Shown piece by piece: positions 26,665 through 35,669 of a DNA stretch of 64,000 nucleotides. The DNA comes from Mesorhizobium sp. PAMC28654 (GTDB lineage: Bacteria; Pseudomonadota; Alphaproteobacteria; Rhizobiales; Rhizobiaceae), in the NCBI RefSeq assembly GCF_020616515.1, contig NZ_CP085135.1, positions 3,162,001 through 3,226,000 on the forward strand, in the 5' to 3' direction. Positions within the stretch are counted from its first letter, which is position 1; each line of letters starts with the position of its first letter. Position numbers and translations under genes: made by a program. The notes under the pieces are model-generated. The model had not been told where the DNA came from and ran no database searches. It saw only the letters and a list, made by a program, of their open reading frames with translations.

Positions 26665-27638
26665 AGGGCCCGAGCCGGCACGACACCGCGGTCATCTTCG
26701 TGACCGACAACGGATATCTCGGTCCGTCACTGCTGGCGGCACTTCAGCTGACAGCGCAAGGCGTCGACGCGCAGGCCGACATCCTCATCTACACGGTCGG
26801 CATCGATCCAGTGCTGATCGACACACTGCAGAACAGTGTGGGGCGAGCGATATCCTTCATCGCGCTCCCCGACACGTCCTATGTGCCACCCGATGGTGTG
26901 GCGTTTGCCAAGAACCACGTGCCCGTCACGTCGTTGGCGCGGCTGGTGATAGCCCCCCACCTCGCACCAGCGTATCAGAACATTGTCTATCTGGATGGCG
27001 ATATCCAAATCGTTGGAGACGTTACTCCGCTCATCCGACATCGCGTTCGCGACGGTTGGATTGCGGCGGGCAGAGGCAGCGCCTGGTTTGATCCCGATGA
27101 CAGGCTGGGCCTCAATCCGACAGGCTATTTCGATGCACTCAACGGAGCCACCCGCGACAGCTACTTCAACGCGGGGGTACTCGCATGCCGCCGGGATACC
27201 TGGGCGATTTATGGACCAAGGGCGCTGGACGCCTTCTTTCGCAACAGCGAAAAATTCATTCGTCACGACCAGAGCGCGCTCAACGCGGTGTTTCAACAGC
27301 ACGTCGAACCGCTCTCACCGGCCTATAATTTTCACAATGCGTATGCCGGTCTCCTCTGCCACAGGATTATCGCGCCGAAGGTCATTCACTTCACCGGCGC
27401 CGCCAAGCCATGGAAAGCCGCCGTCCCCCCATGGGGATGGCACTTTCATAAATCATATGTCGATCTAATCGAGCGTTTTCCCGAGCTTGCGTCGGTTTTT
27501 TCGGTCGCCACGCCCCATCCGCAGCCGAAATCCAGCTTGCGCGGCAAGGTTATGGCACTGCGGGGCGCACGCCATCGAATGGTCCAGCGCCGCGCATTTC
27601 GCACCTATGTCAAGCGGGACGTCTTCGCCGTTAGATAA
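26661..27638 (+). CDS. Glycosyltransferase family 8 protein (second copy)
   Basis: A 325-aa GT8 enzyme with AVIFVTDNGYLGPSLLAALQL, the metal site NIVYLDGDIQIV, SYFNAGVLACRRD, HDQSALNAVF and KVIHFTGAAKPW. The ATG overlaps the flippase stop. It is GC-rich like the exo genes and unlike the GT8 gene at 21040, so the two did not arise by a recent local duplication. Its sugar and linkage are unknown. Confidence 0.85.
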   Translation: MKGPSRHDTAVIFVTDNGYLGPSLLAALQLTAQGVDAQADILIYTVGIDPVLIDTLQNSVGRAISFIALPDTSYVPPDGVAFAKNHVPVTSLARLVIAPHLAPAYQNIVYLDGDIQIVGDVTPLIRHRVRDGWIAAGRGSAWFDPDDRLGLNPTGYFDALNGATRDSYFNAGVLACRRDTWAIYGPRALDAFFRNSEKFIRHDQSALNAVFQQHVEPLSPAYNFHNAYAGLLCHRIIAPKVIHFTGAAKPWKAAVPPWGWHFHKSYVDLIERFPELASVFSVATPHPQPKSSLRGKVMALRGARHRMVQRRAFRTYVKRDVFAVR

Positions 27639-27671
27639 CGCCGCCATGTCGATCAATCTGGGAAACAGGTC

Positions 27672-28820
27672 TTGGCTCAAGAGCGTTTCAATTCTCTGCA
27701 TGCAGTTCGTGGAATTGCGGCTATCGTCGTACTGACGAGCCACCTGGTGTTTGCCATTCCGGGCCTAGACTTGCTTGTATGGGCGGACCCAAATGCAACA
27801 CGTCATTTCAGTTGGCACTGGAAAAACGCGATTACCTATTCTCCCCTCCATGTCTTCTGGAGTGGACACGAAGCCGTGCTGGTGTTTTTCGCATTGAGCG
27901 GTTTTGTCCTGACGTTGGCTATTCTCAAATCACGGGACTCTTTTGCCGCTTATGTGGCAAAGAGAATCGTGAGAATTTGGGTGCCTTTTGCGATCGCATT
28001 GTTGCTGGCGATAGCTGCCTCAGAAGCTCTTTTCGTCCTCCCCATCGGAGACGGTTACAGCGAATGGCTCCGGCACACCCCACCTGGGGTGATTTCAATC
28101 AAGTCCGTATTGGGTCATTTGTTGATGACGGGGCTGACCCAACATATGACGCTATCGCCCGTAATGTGGTCTCTTGTGCACGAGATAAGAATATCCATCG
28201 CGATGCCTATTATCGTTTGGGGTATTCTGAAATTTCCAAAGCTCATGGTCGCTTTGGCTTTGTTTCTATTAGTGCCCGGCGCAATTTGGCCTGAAGCATT
28301 CGCCCTCACGGCCAACAGCGTCTCGCAATCCTTACTGCAAACCGCCATTTATGTTCCAATTTTTATCGGCGGAGCGTTCCTTGCCATCTATCGAGACACA
28401 TTGAAAACGACGATCGCCAAATTTCCGACCCTTGTCGTTGCGTTGATATGGGTCACGGGAATTCTTCTTTTGGAGGCTCGTTGGATCATCCATGACGGGT
28501 TACTTTTCAGCCACATTGCGTCTGGAATTGGCGCTGGCCTCATAATTCTTATGGCGTTCGCCTCGCCCGGGAGTAGTCGTTTCCTCGACAGGCCGGCGCT
28601 GTCATGGCTGGGGGATATATCTTACCCATTGTACCTCACTCATTTCACAGTGCTCATCGCTGTCGCGAAAATAGGTACATTGATTGGTGCTCCGGTGTGG
28701 GTGGTCCTGCCCGCGGTTTTTGTAGTGGCGCTTTTGGTGGCAGACATTTTCAGAAGAGTGGTCGATAGTCCCGTGCAGAATCTCAACAGGATGTTTTCGG
28801 CCAAGCCCCAAACCGCCTGA
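27672..28820 (+). CDS. Acyltransferase family 3 membrane protein (ExoH/ExoZ-like)
   Basis: A 382-aa integral membrane acyltransferase with about 10 helices. The N-terminus RFNSLHAVRGIAAIVVLTSHLVF carries the conserved Arg and His of the OafA/NodX family, and WSGHEAVLVFFALSGFVL and YPLYLTHFTVLI are further family blocks. It would acetylate or succinylate the exopolysaccharide. No ATG is available: after the GT8 stop only TTG at 27672 fits. The gene is clearly AT-richer than its neighbours, a sign of lateral transfer. Confidence 0.82.
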   Translation: MAQERFNSLHAVRGIAAIVVLTSHLVFAIPGLDLLVWADPNATRHFSWHWKNAITYSPLHVFWSGHEAVLVFFALSGFVLTLAILKSRDSFAAYVAKRIVRIWVPFAIALLLAIAASEALFVLPIGDGYSEWLRHTPPGVISIKSVLGHLLMTGLTQHMTLSPVMWSLVHEIRISIAMPIIVWGILKFPKLMVALALFLLVPGAIWPEAFALTANSVSQSLLQTAIYVPIFIGGAFLAIYRDTLKTTIAKFPTLVVALIWVTGILLLEARWIIHDGLLFSHIASGIGAGLIILMAFASPGSSRFLDRPALSWLGDISYPLYLTHFTVLIAVAKIGTLIGAPVWVVLPAVFVVALLVADIFRRVVDSPVQNLNRMFSAKPQTA

Positions 28821-28926
28821 TCCGAGCCGCCACCATTGAAGTGGCAGGGTGGTCAGCCCGCTACGTGCTTTGGATCGAACTGGTCACGAGTACGGGGCGC
28901 ACGACGGCGTCATTGCATTCAGCGGC

Positions 28927-30258
28927 TCACGCCGCCATCCTGCCGATACTGTGATATTCGATGCCGTGGCGGGCAATGACTTTCGGGTCATACAGGTTTC
29001 GACCATCGAAGATGACTGGCGTGGTCAGCGCGTCCCTCACCGCGTCGAAGGAGGGGGCGCGGAAGTTCTTCCATTCGGTCGCGATCAGCAGGGCATCGGC
29101 GCCACGCAGCGCCGCCTCCTTGGTGCCGCACAAGAGCAGGTCATCGCGCAGCCCGTATATGGCCTGGCATTCCTGCATGGCCTCGGGGTCGTAAGCCTGG
29201 ACGTTGGCGCCGGCCTTCCACAGTGCTTCCATCAGAGTGCGCGCCGGGGCCTCGCGCATGTCATCGGTGTTGGGCTTGAACGCCAGGCCCCACAGGGCGA
29301 AGGTCTTGCCCTTGAGGTTGCCCTTGAAATAGCGGTTCACCTTGTCGAACAGCACCGACTTCTGTTCATTGTTGCGTTCCTCGACGGCCCTCAGCAGCTT
29401 GGCGTCGAACTGGACCCCTTCGGCGGTCTTGATGAGCGCGCGCACGTCCTTTGGAAAGCACGAGCCGCCATAGCCGAGACCGGGATAGATGAAGTGGTAG
29501 CCGATGCGCGGATCGCTGCCGATGCCCTTGCGGACCTCCTCGATATCGGCGCCGAGCTGCTCGGCCAGGTTGGCCATCTCGTTCATGAAGCTGATCTTGG
29601 TCGCCAGCATGCAGTTGGCGGCGTATTTGGTGAATTCGGCGCTGCGCACGTCCATCACGATCATCTTCTCGTGGTTGCGGTTGAACGGCGCGTAAAGCTC
29701 GCGCATCACCGCCTCGGTGTCCTCGCTGTTGGTGCCGACAATGATGCGGTCGGGCTTCATGCAGTCCGCCACGGCCGAGCCTTCCTTGAGGAATTCCGGA
29801 TTTGAAGCGACATCGAAGGAGAGGTCCTCGCGGCCTCGCGCCTTCAGCGTCTCGGCGATCCTGGTCTTTATCTTCTCGCAGGTGCCGACCGGCACGGTCG
29901 ACTTGCCAACGACGATCTTGGGCGCGTCCATCTCCCTGCCAATCGCCTCGGCGACCGCCAGCACATATCTGAGGTCGGCCGAACCATCCTCGCCCGGCGG
30001 GGTGCCGACGGCGATCATCTGGATCTCGCCATGCTTGACGGCAGCGACGGCATCGGTGGTGAAGGTGATGCGCCCGGCCGCGTGGTTCTCCTTGACGAGG
30101 CTTTCGAGCCCGGGTTCGTAGATCGGAACGAGGCCCTGGTTGAGCCGCTCGACCTTGCTCGCGTCGATGTCGACACACATCACCTGATGGCCGACTTCCG
30201 CCAGCACCGCCGCCTGCACCAATCCGACATAGCCTACCCCAAAGACCGTCAAGTTCAT
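28927..30258 (-). CDS. ugd: UDP-glucose 6-dehydrogenase
   Basis: A 443-aa enzyme that oxidises UDP-glucose to UDP-glucuronate with two NAD+. It has the Rossmann motif [20 protein letters not shown] followed by the NAD-selective [15 protein letters not shown], and the active-site Cys in [16 protein letters not shown]-glucuronate is not needed for classic succinoglycan. Its place inside the exo locus therefore suggests that the polymer contains glucuronic acid, as in other rhizobial EPS types, or that the gene is shared with other glycans. Confidence 0.95.
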   Translation of the reverse strand: MNLTVFGVGYVGLVQAAVLAEVGHQVMCVDIDASKVERLNQGLVPIYEPGLESLVKENHAAGRITFTTDAVAAVKHGEIQMIAVGTPPGEDGSADLRYVLAVAEAIGREMDAPKIVVGKSTVPVGTCEKIKTRIAETLKARGREDLSFDVASNPEFLKEGSAVADCMKPDRIIVGTNSEDTEAVMRELYAPFNRNHEKMIVMDVRSAEFTKYAANCMLATKISFMNEMANLAEQLGADIEEVRKGIGSDPRIGYHFIYPGLGYGGSCFPKDVRALIKTAEGVQFDAKLLRAVEERNNEQKSVLFDKVNRYFKGNLKGKTFALWGLAFKPNTDDMREAPARTLMEALWKAGANVQAYDPEAMQECQAIYGLRDDLLLCGTKEAALRGADALLIATEWKNFRAPSFDAVRDALTTPVIFDGRNLYDPKVIARHGIEYHSIGRMAA

Positions 30259-30330
30259 CCGGTGCCGCCCCCGTTCAAGCCAGCGGACCCTCTCGGGCCC
30301 GCCGGTTCAGATGTATTTTTCCTATCGCTT

Positions 30331-31197
30331 TCACTTTATGGCGCATGCGACCGATTCTGGAAACTGGCAAGGCTGGCCCAAGGCCGTGAACGCAACGCGC
30401 TTCACTTGGAGCGTGACCTTGCGGCCCGGGTCCGAGAAGGGTCCCATCCAGCCGGTCAAGGTGTCGCTGCCCCACAGGCTGAAGAATATCTTCTGCGCGT
30501 GCGTGGGCAGCTTCGCCGGATCTGTAATGGTGTTGACCAACTGGCCATTCAGGTACCAGCGCAGCCGGTCCTTCTCCCAGACAAAGGCGTAGTCGTTGAA
30601 GGCGTTTTCAGTGCCGCCCGCCACATCGACCAGCTTTTCGTTTTTTCCTTTGCCGGCTATATAGACGTTGGCCTGCACCTTGGAGGTGTCCTTGGTCAGG
30701 ATTTCGAAGTCGATTTCATCCCAGGGCTGCTTGTCGGAAGGCCCGATATAGGAGAAGAACGCCGCGTTGAGACCAGAACCCGTGTCGGTCTTCATCCGCG
30801 CTTCGTAGGTGCCGTAGCCGAAACGCTCCTTGGTCTGGATTTCGGCGCAGCCAAAATCGCGGTCCTTCAATTTTCGTTTTTCGAAGCCAAGCGTCAGTGC
30901 GCCGTCGGAAAGCCGGATCAGGTCCTTGGACCAGGTACAATTCTGATGGCTGCCATTTGTCCAGCCGTCGGAAACGTACCACCGCGATTGATTGAAAGTG
31001 GTGAAATCGTCAACGAATGACGGTCCGCTCGGAATATCCTGGGAACGCGACACCGTCGGCCCCACAATAAGGCTTGCGAGGGCAACCAGCGTAAACATGC
31101 CAGGTGACCACAACCGCTCAAGGCCGCCTTGTCTTGCGTGACGCGGCATCGGCCTGGCAGTTGTGATGGTAGAGGTGTTTTTCGAATTCGCGTTCAT
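30331..31197 (-). CDS. exoK: Secreted endo-beta-glycanase, GH16 (ExoK-like)
   Basis: A 288-aa glycoside hydrolase family 16 enzyme that trims nascent exopolysaccharide. The N-terminus is a long basic segment followed by a hydrophobic helix (MFTLVALASLIVGPTVSRSQD), consistent with export. The catalytic motif is WDEIDFEIL with nucleophile and acid/base glutamates, supported by FGYGTYEARMKTDTGSGLNAAFF. The start MNANSKN was chosen because AAAGGTGAG precedes it. It lies between ugd and a small unknown gene, close to its position in Sinorhizobium. Confidence 0.88.
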   Translation of the reverse strand: MNANSKNTSTITTARPMPRHARQGGLERLWSPGMFTLVALASLIVGPTVSRSQDIPSGPSFVDDFTTFNQSRWYVSDGWTNGSHQNCTWSKDLIRLSDGALTLGFEKRKLKDRDFGCAEIQTKERFGYGTYEARMKTDTGSGLNAAFFSYIGPSDKQPWDEIDFEILTKDTSKVQANVYIAGKGKNEKLVDVAGGTENAFNDYAFVWEKDRLRWYLNGQLVNTITDPAKLPTHAQKIFFSLWGSDTLTGWMGPFSDPGRKVTLQVKRVAFTALGQPCQFPESVACAIK

Positions 31198-31350
31198 ATC
31201 AAACTCACCTTTGTGCTGTGTACCCCAACCCAAAGTCGACATTCGAACTGTAACGAGACGAGTCGACCTCGATCGTCTGCTACCCCCTCTCAACCTTGTT
31301 GCATGCAGTTTCAGAGTCAGAACGTTGCCCGCGGCCCTGACGCCTCCGCC

Positions 31351-31743
31351 TCACCCTCTGCCGGCGCGAGCCGGCCTGGGGAACTTGACATCCGCCTCCA
31401 GCGATCCCTTCCCGTCGAAGATCGCATCCAGCGAATGACGGAGTTCCTTCATCCGGAGGTGCTGCTGCGAGAGCACGGCGATGCGCCGCTCGCAATTCAG
31501 GATCGACTTCGTCAGTTCGCCGATTTCGGACGCGCGGCCGGAGGCGGACCCGTTCTCCATCGCCTCGACCAGAAAGGCCGCGTTCGTGGCCTTGGTCCTG
31601 TAACGATTTTCAAGTCCGTTTTTCTCCGCCTCGACCTCCGCCGAGATCTGATCGAACAATCTTGCCAGCCGATCCAGGCGCGAGACATCGGTCTGCTGGT
31701 CGCGGGCGGGGTTTCTGGATCGGAAGCCGAATATCGAGGCCAT
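31351..31743 (-). CDS. Small coiled-coil protein in the exo locus, unknown function
   Basis: A 130-aa protein that starts MASIFGFRSRN. Residues about 20-105 are strongly helical and rich in Glu, Lys, Arg and Leu heptads, so a coiled coil is likely, followed by a short basic tail. No family is recognised. It has its own copy of the TGC-N3-GCA motif 80 bp upstream, which argues that it is a real member of the exo regulon. Confidence 0.6.
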   Translation of the reverse strand: MASIFGFRSRNPARDQQTDVSRLDRLARLFDQISAEVEAEKNGLENRYRTKATNAAFLVEAMENGSASGRASEIGELTKSILNCERRIAVLSQQHLRMKELRHSLDAIFDGKGSLEADVKFPRPARAGRG

Positions 31744-31823
31744 CGTTTCAGACTCCTGTCGTTGCCGGATTCACCCGGCGGGAGAGACACATTGGACCAA
31801 TTCGCGCGGCCGTTTGGAATTGC

Positions 31824-31832
31824 TGCATCGCA
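31824..31832 (-). promoter_or_regulatory. TGC-N3-GCA motif upstream of the coiled-coil gene
   Basis: The coding strand reads TTGCGATGCAGCAATT, identical in its core to the exoL site, 80 bp before the start codon. Confidence 0.5.
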
Positions 31833-31934
31833 ACATAGAGTGCCATCCCGGGAGCGAGTAGGCAACCATCAAGCTCGTAAACTGACAAATCCGATCGAAA
31901 CGGCGGCTGCGATGGGCTCAAAAAACACCACCGC

Positions 31935-32957
31935 TCAAGGTTCGCCAGCGGTTTTGGTTCCAGCCATGAGAACCCGGAACGGCGGCGTTTTCTGGGGCTT
32001 GGAAGCAAGACCGGCATGGCGAAAGAGTGCCTCGAGCTTGTCGGCGGCGACACCCCGAACGATGGGAATGAGGTTGGATTGACTGGCCAGCGCATAGGCG
32101 GCCGCCGATGCCAGCCCGCGTTCGGCCTTCACATCGAGGAACTTTCGCAAGCGGTATTTGTCGCGGACATGACGTTCGTGCTTTCTCAGCACGGCCTTCG
32201 ATCCCTCCGGCAGGCTGTCGATCTTCAACAACGACAGATCCGCGTCGGCAAGGCGCTTCAGATCTTGCGTCTTGTGCCGGCCGCTCAGCGAATCCGGACG
32301 CACGATGGCGCCATAGCCGCAAGACCGGATGACCTTGAACCGTGCCCCCTGAGCAACCGCGCGCGCATAGAGTTCGTAGTCTTCGCCAAGGCGCAGGCCC
32401 TCATCATAGCGCAGCCCGTGCCGATCAAGGAAGGCGCGGCTGATCACCGGCTTGAGGAAGCCGAGTTCACCCCTCTGCACGCGGCGCCTGGAAATATTGC
32501 CTTCGATGAAGCGCTCGAAATCGAGGAATTCGGGATCGGCCGAAAATCGCGGCGCGACGATTTTCGTGATGTCTCCGGCCACGTCATCCCTGATGAGCAT
32601 GATGTTGTCAGCCGCGAAATCCCAGTCGGCGCGGGCAAACAGTTTTCGAAACCGGCCCTCGAGAAAGAAATCATCGGCGTCGAGGATACCGATGAAGGGC
32701 GACCTGGAGCCGGCGATCGCGGCATTGCGGGCAAAGGAGGGGCCACGGTTGATCTCGAGGCGCATGACGGAGAGCCGCCCGCTGCCATCATCGGCAGCCC
32801 GGGCCACGCTTGCCGTGTCGTCGGTGGAAGCATCGTCAACGACCACGACTTCCGTCACTTCCGGTTCACGCAACGCGGAAGCGATGGCAACCGGGATTGT
32901 CCGCGCCGCGTTTCGTGCCGCGATGATCACGCAGACCTCGGTTCCTGTCATGGACAT
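31935..32957 (-). CDS. exoU: Glycosyltransferase family 2 (ExoU-like)
   Basis: A 340-aa GT2 enzyme with CVIIAARNAARTIPVAIASAL, VVVDDASTDDT, GPSFARNAAIAGS and FIGILDADDFFLEGR, plus the late LGEDYELYARAVAQG catalytic-base region. In Sinorhizobium ExoU adds the sixth sugar, a glucose, and exoU adjoins exoX; here the lasso cluster lies between them. ExoO is a close paralogue, so the name rests mainly on position. Confidence 0.78.
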   Translation of the reverse strand: MSMTGTEVCVIIAARNAARTIPVAIASALREPEVTEVVVVDDASTDDTASVARAADDGSGRLSVMRLEINRGPSFARNAAIAGSRSPFIGILDADDFFLEGRFRKLFARADWDFAADNIMLIRDDVAGDITKIVAPRFSADPEFLDFERFIEGNISRRRVQRGELGFLKPVISRAFLDRHGLRYDEGLRLGEDYELYARAVAQGARFKVIRSCGYGAIVRPDSLSGRHKTQDLKRLADADLSLLKIDSLPEGSKAVLRKHERHVRDKYRLRKFLDVKAERGLASAAAYALASQSNLIPIVRGVAADKLEALFRHAGLASKPQKTPPFRVLMAGTKTAGEP

Positions 32958-33034
32958 GGATTAACCTCTTCATTGCACCGGTAGCGTCTCGTTTTGCTTG
33001 CCCCTCCCGTTCGGCGTCAGACATGTTCACACTC

Positions 33035-34164
33035 TCAGCGACCACCCGGCCGTTCAAAAATGCGACGGCTGAGATCGGCTGACGCGGCCCAACCGGCCTC
33101 GGCCATGTAGCGGACCGGCGCGCGGCCGCACAGTTCCCACAACACGGTTCGCCGCTGCGGCCACCGCAACGACGACAACCAGGGAGCGATGACCATGTTG
33201 AGCAGGTCTTCATTACCGATGCGCGACAATATCCGGGTGGCCCGTTCCGACAGCAGCGTCCCAGCCCCGCCAAGAAGCACGTCGGCGGCGCGCAGACCAA
33301 GCAGCAACGTGTCGACCAGCCCCTGCTCCGTTGCGTAATCAAGCACATTCTGCTGCTCCGTCGCGCTCAGCCGGCTGGCGCTGGCGCGGACATCACAGAC
33401 ATAGCCGGCGCAGGGCTCGCGGTTGAAAAGCGCCTTGGCAACGCTGATGCAGGAAAGAAGCAAGGTGTCGGACGCCGAAATGAACGGCACGTTCGTGCCG
33501 ACGATTTCGACAGGCCGCTTGCGCCTCAGAAATCCGTCCGTATCGCGCGGACTGGGCGAACCCGGCTGCTGGAGGCGGTAGTGAAGATCGACGGTGGAGG
33601 ATGCCGAGCCAGTGGAACGGGTCATGTGCTGCTCGCCAAGAAAACGAACCCACCACACGGACCTCGATTTGCCTGCAACCTCGTAGCCAATCGCCCGCAG
33701 CGCATCACGTGCCCAAGAGAACCCCGATGACGAGACCAGGATATCGACATCCCCGGAAGGCTTCATGAAATGATCGCCATAGAGAAGCTGCTGCTGGAAC
33801 GGGCCCTTCAGAAACACAAAATCGATATTGCGGTCACGCAAGGCAGTGTGGATGGCCAGCGAATCCATGATGCAGGACGAGTTCATCGCCATCGTCCTCC
33901 TGCGATAGGTATCCAGCCACTGGGACAGATCCGGAGGTTTTCGCCGGGTGAACGAGACAGTGCCTTGAGGACAAACGTGGCAACCTTGTTCAACCTGGCG
34001 ATGTCCGCGACGTTGGCAACCGACACGCTCGACATGGGGGCTTCGCCTGCGGATGCCCCCGGGCTTACTGCGAAGAACAACCTCAGGCATGCCTGCACAT
34101 AGGCAATCTCGTCGGCGCAGTTGGCGGTGCGCAACCGTTCATACGAACTTTCCTGCAAGGCCAT
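33035..34164 (-). pseudogene. Lasso-associated nucleotidyltransferase, frameshifted
   Basis: A PF14907-type nucleotidyltransferase related to the one at 7537. The first part, from MALQESSYERLRTANCADE at 34164 to about residue 75, is in one frame. The catalytic part (FVFLKGPFQQQLL...KPSGDVDILVSSS) is in another. Adding one A to the four-A run at 33938-33941 rejoins them as SPGEKPPDLSQWLDTY, which aligns well with the intact homologue. The break may be a true mutation or a homopolymer sequencing error. It is divergent from the lasso precursor gene, mirroring the arrangement at the first RiPP locus. Confidence 0.75.
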
Positions 34165-34680
34165 CCTAGGCAAAGTCTCCGCAAAACAATCTGCACGACA
34201 CCTATGCTGCAACTGCGAACACGCAGCATCGCCAAAATCTCTTGCGGCGTCCAGTTTTTCCTTTTGGCGCCCGACCTCTACAATCACAGCGTGCGTGAGT
34301 TCTATCTTCAAAACTTACGACAACCGCGGTTGCAATATTAACCGGCGCTCCATTTCAACCGCTCTCAACAAGATTTTACCAGTTTAGATACACTCTTTAG
34401 CTGTGTCTAAAAAATGGGCGCCTGGACGAATATTTTTATTTCAACAAAATCAAATGCTTAATGAATCAGCACAAGAAGACGCTCATGCACACCGATTCAG
34501 CATGGAGGACGGCCGGCTCCGACCGTCCCTTCACAGAATCAGCAGCCATCGCAACCCATAATTGATTAACGCTTGGTAAATCAGGCTTGACTCATGAATG
34601 TTGCCATGCAGCTATTGCGGTGCAGCAAAATATGCTGACGGCACTCGACAGGCCGTTTCCAGCCCTTATCGGAGACTTAA
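34165..34680. other. Divergent regulatory region between the nucleotidyltransferase and lasso precursor
   Basis: A 516-bp gap that is distinctly AT-rich in its middle (about 34300-34480). It holds the TGC-N3-GCA site at 34616 and the GGAG ribosome site of the precursor at 34671-34674. Two short ATG frames near 34455-34461 lack leader motifs and were not called. Confidence 0.6.
34616..34624 (+). promoter_or_regulatory. TGC-N3-GCA motif upstream of the lasso precursor
   Basis: TTGCGGTGCAGCAAAA, 56 bp before the precursor ATG. Sequence and spacing are the same as at exoL, exoY and exoQ. Confidence 0.55.
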
Positions 34681-34833
34681 ATGGAACAGAATGTTGATAG
34701 GCAAGAGTACGAAACGCCCAGCCTGACGGTTCATGGTTCGATCGAAACCATCACCCAGGGCGGTGGCGGCAATACGGCGATCGACGCATCCTTTCCCGCG
34801 CACACGCCGATCTCCCAGCTGACGTTTTCTTGA
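34681..34833 (+). CDS. Lasso peptide precursor (50 aa)
   Basis: A 50-aa precursor. The leader has Tyr10, Pro13, Leu15, Gly19 and Thr25, matching YxxPxLxxxGxxxxxT with Thr at the penultimate leader position. The predicted 24-residue core begins GGGGNTAID: Gly1 could bond to the Asp9 side chain, giving a nine-residue ring, followed by a 15-residue tail that ends in Thr-Phe-Ser. The ribosome site GGAG is six bases before ATG. B1, B2, cyclase, kinase and exporter genes follow in one direction. The C-terminal Ser matches the site phosphorylated in kinase-containing lasso systems. Bulky plug residues (Phe and His) are present in the tail. Confidence 0.9.
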   Translation: MEQNVDRQEYETPSLTVHGSIETITQGGGGNTAIDASFPAHTPISQLTFS

Positions 34834-34888
34834 ACTTGTACCGGCTTCTAGAGTGACGAAGTTGGGACTCTAGATCCAAAATACACAA

Positions 34889-34915
34889 GGGCCGGGGATC
34901 AAGGATCTCCGGCCC
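34889..34915 (+). terminator. Hairpin between lasso precursor and B1 gene
   Basis: A 12-bp stem (GGGCCGGGGATC with its near-complement, one G-T pair) around a three-base loop. No T-run follows, so it is better seen as a partial terminator or 3' mRNA stabiliser that would raise precursor mRNA over enzyme mRNA, as known for other proteobacterial lasso operons. Confidence 0.65.
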
Positions 34916-34965
34916 CCCTTGATTCCCGGCAATTGCCGAAGCGTATCCGTAACCGAGGTTTTAGG

Positions 34966-35265
34966 ATGAACTGGAACCCATCTGAGCATGACAGCGTGAG
35001 TGCGACCAAGGATGCCGTGGCTTGCGAATTCGGCAACGGCCTGGCGCTGCTCAACGTGAAATCCAACATCTACTACAGCCTGAACGGTGTCGGTGCTTTC
35101 ATCTGGGACCTGATCCAGGACCCGAAGCCGATCCTGGAGATCCACCAGGCGGTGCTTGCGCGCTACAATGTCGATCCCGAGCGCTGCAAGGCCGACGTCG
35201 ACGGGCTGCTGAAGGGCCTGGCGGACAATGGGCTTGCGAGGCTGCATCATGAGGAACTTGTCTAG
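34966..35265 (+). CDS. Lasso B1 protein, PqqD-like leader-binding
   Basis: A 99-aa PqqD-family RiPP recognition element that binds the precursor leader for B2. The block GNGLALLNVKSNIYYSLNGVGAFIWDLIQDP is the classic PqqD core, followed by two helices. The start MNWNPSEHDS was chosen by similarity, after a GAGG-like site. It overlaps the B2 gene by 17 bp. Its leader-binding partner should be the YxxPxL region of the precursor at 34681. Confidence 0.88.
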   Translation: MNWNPSEHDSVSATKDAVACEFGNGLALLNVKSNIYYSLNGVGAFIWDLIQDPKPILEIHQAVLARYNVDPERCKADVDGLLKGLADNGLARLHHEELV

Positions 35266-35665
35266 AGTTCTCTCCCTGAGCGGCTCGGAAATACTTTTTC
35301 TTGGCCGCTGCCTGCTGGTGGTCACGGCTGCCCGGCTGGGGTTGACGCTGTTTTCCTACAATCGCGTTCGCGCCGTGGTGATGCGGCTGGACGCGCGGCA
35401 AGCCGCTGATATCGCCGACCTGCGGCGTGTCGCCTGGGGCGTTGCCGCCGCCGCGCGGCTCGTGCCGCGCGCCAGCTGCCTCACCCAGGCGCTTTCAGGC
35501 CAATACATCCTCGCCCGTCAAGGCAGCGCATCGAATATCCGCATCGGTATCGAGCGGGATACGGGAACGCAGTTGAAAGCGCATGCCTGGCTGATGAGCG
35601 GCAACCACATCGTTCTTGGCGGCACGGTCGACGGCTTCGCCCATCTCGTCGATCACGGTCGGTAG
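35249..35665 (+). CDS. Lasso B2 leader peptidase
   Basis: A 138-aa transglutaminase-like cysteine protease that cuts the leader after the residue next to Thr25. The catalytic Cys is in PRASCLTQALSGQYIL and the His in KAHAWLMSG. The hydrophobic N-terminal segment (ILFLGRCLLVVTAARLGLTLF) is common in this family. Start MRNLSRVL gives a 17-bp overlap with B1; the cyclase gene starts five bases after its stop. Confidence 0.88.
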   Translation: MRNLSRVLSLSGSEILFLGRCLLVVTAARLGLTLFSYNRVRAVVMRLDARQAADIADLRRVAWGVAAAARLVPRASCLTQALSGQYILARQGSASNIRIGIERDTGTQLKAHAWLMSGNHIVLGGTVDGFAHLVDHGR

Positions 35666-35669
35666 CCGA

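Noticed and set aside
31296..31312. TTGCATGCAG near exoK as another TGC-N3-GCA site
   Set aside because: The half sites are separated by two bases, not three, and the site is over 100 bp from the start codon.
33930..33945. Programmed -1 frameshifting in the nucleotidyltransferase
   Set aside because: The run is only four A and does not form a canonical slippery heptamer. A deletion or sequencing error is simpler.
34455..34570. Two short ATG frames (about 34 codons) upstream of the lasso precursor as additional precursors
   Set aside because: Neither has the Tyr-Pro-Leu-Gly-Thr leader pattern or a good ribosome site.
34587..34618. TTGACT as a -35 box of a sigma70 promoter for the lasso precursor
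   Set aside because: No good -10 hexamer is found at 16-18 bp spacing.
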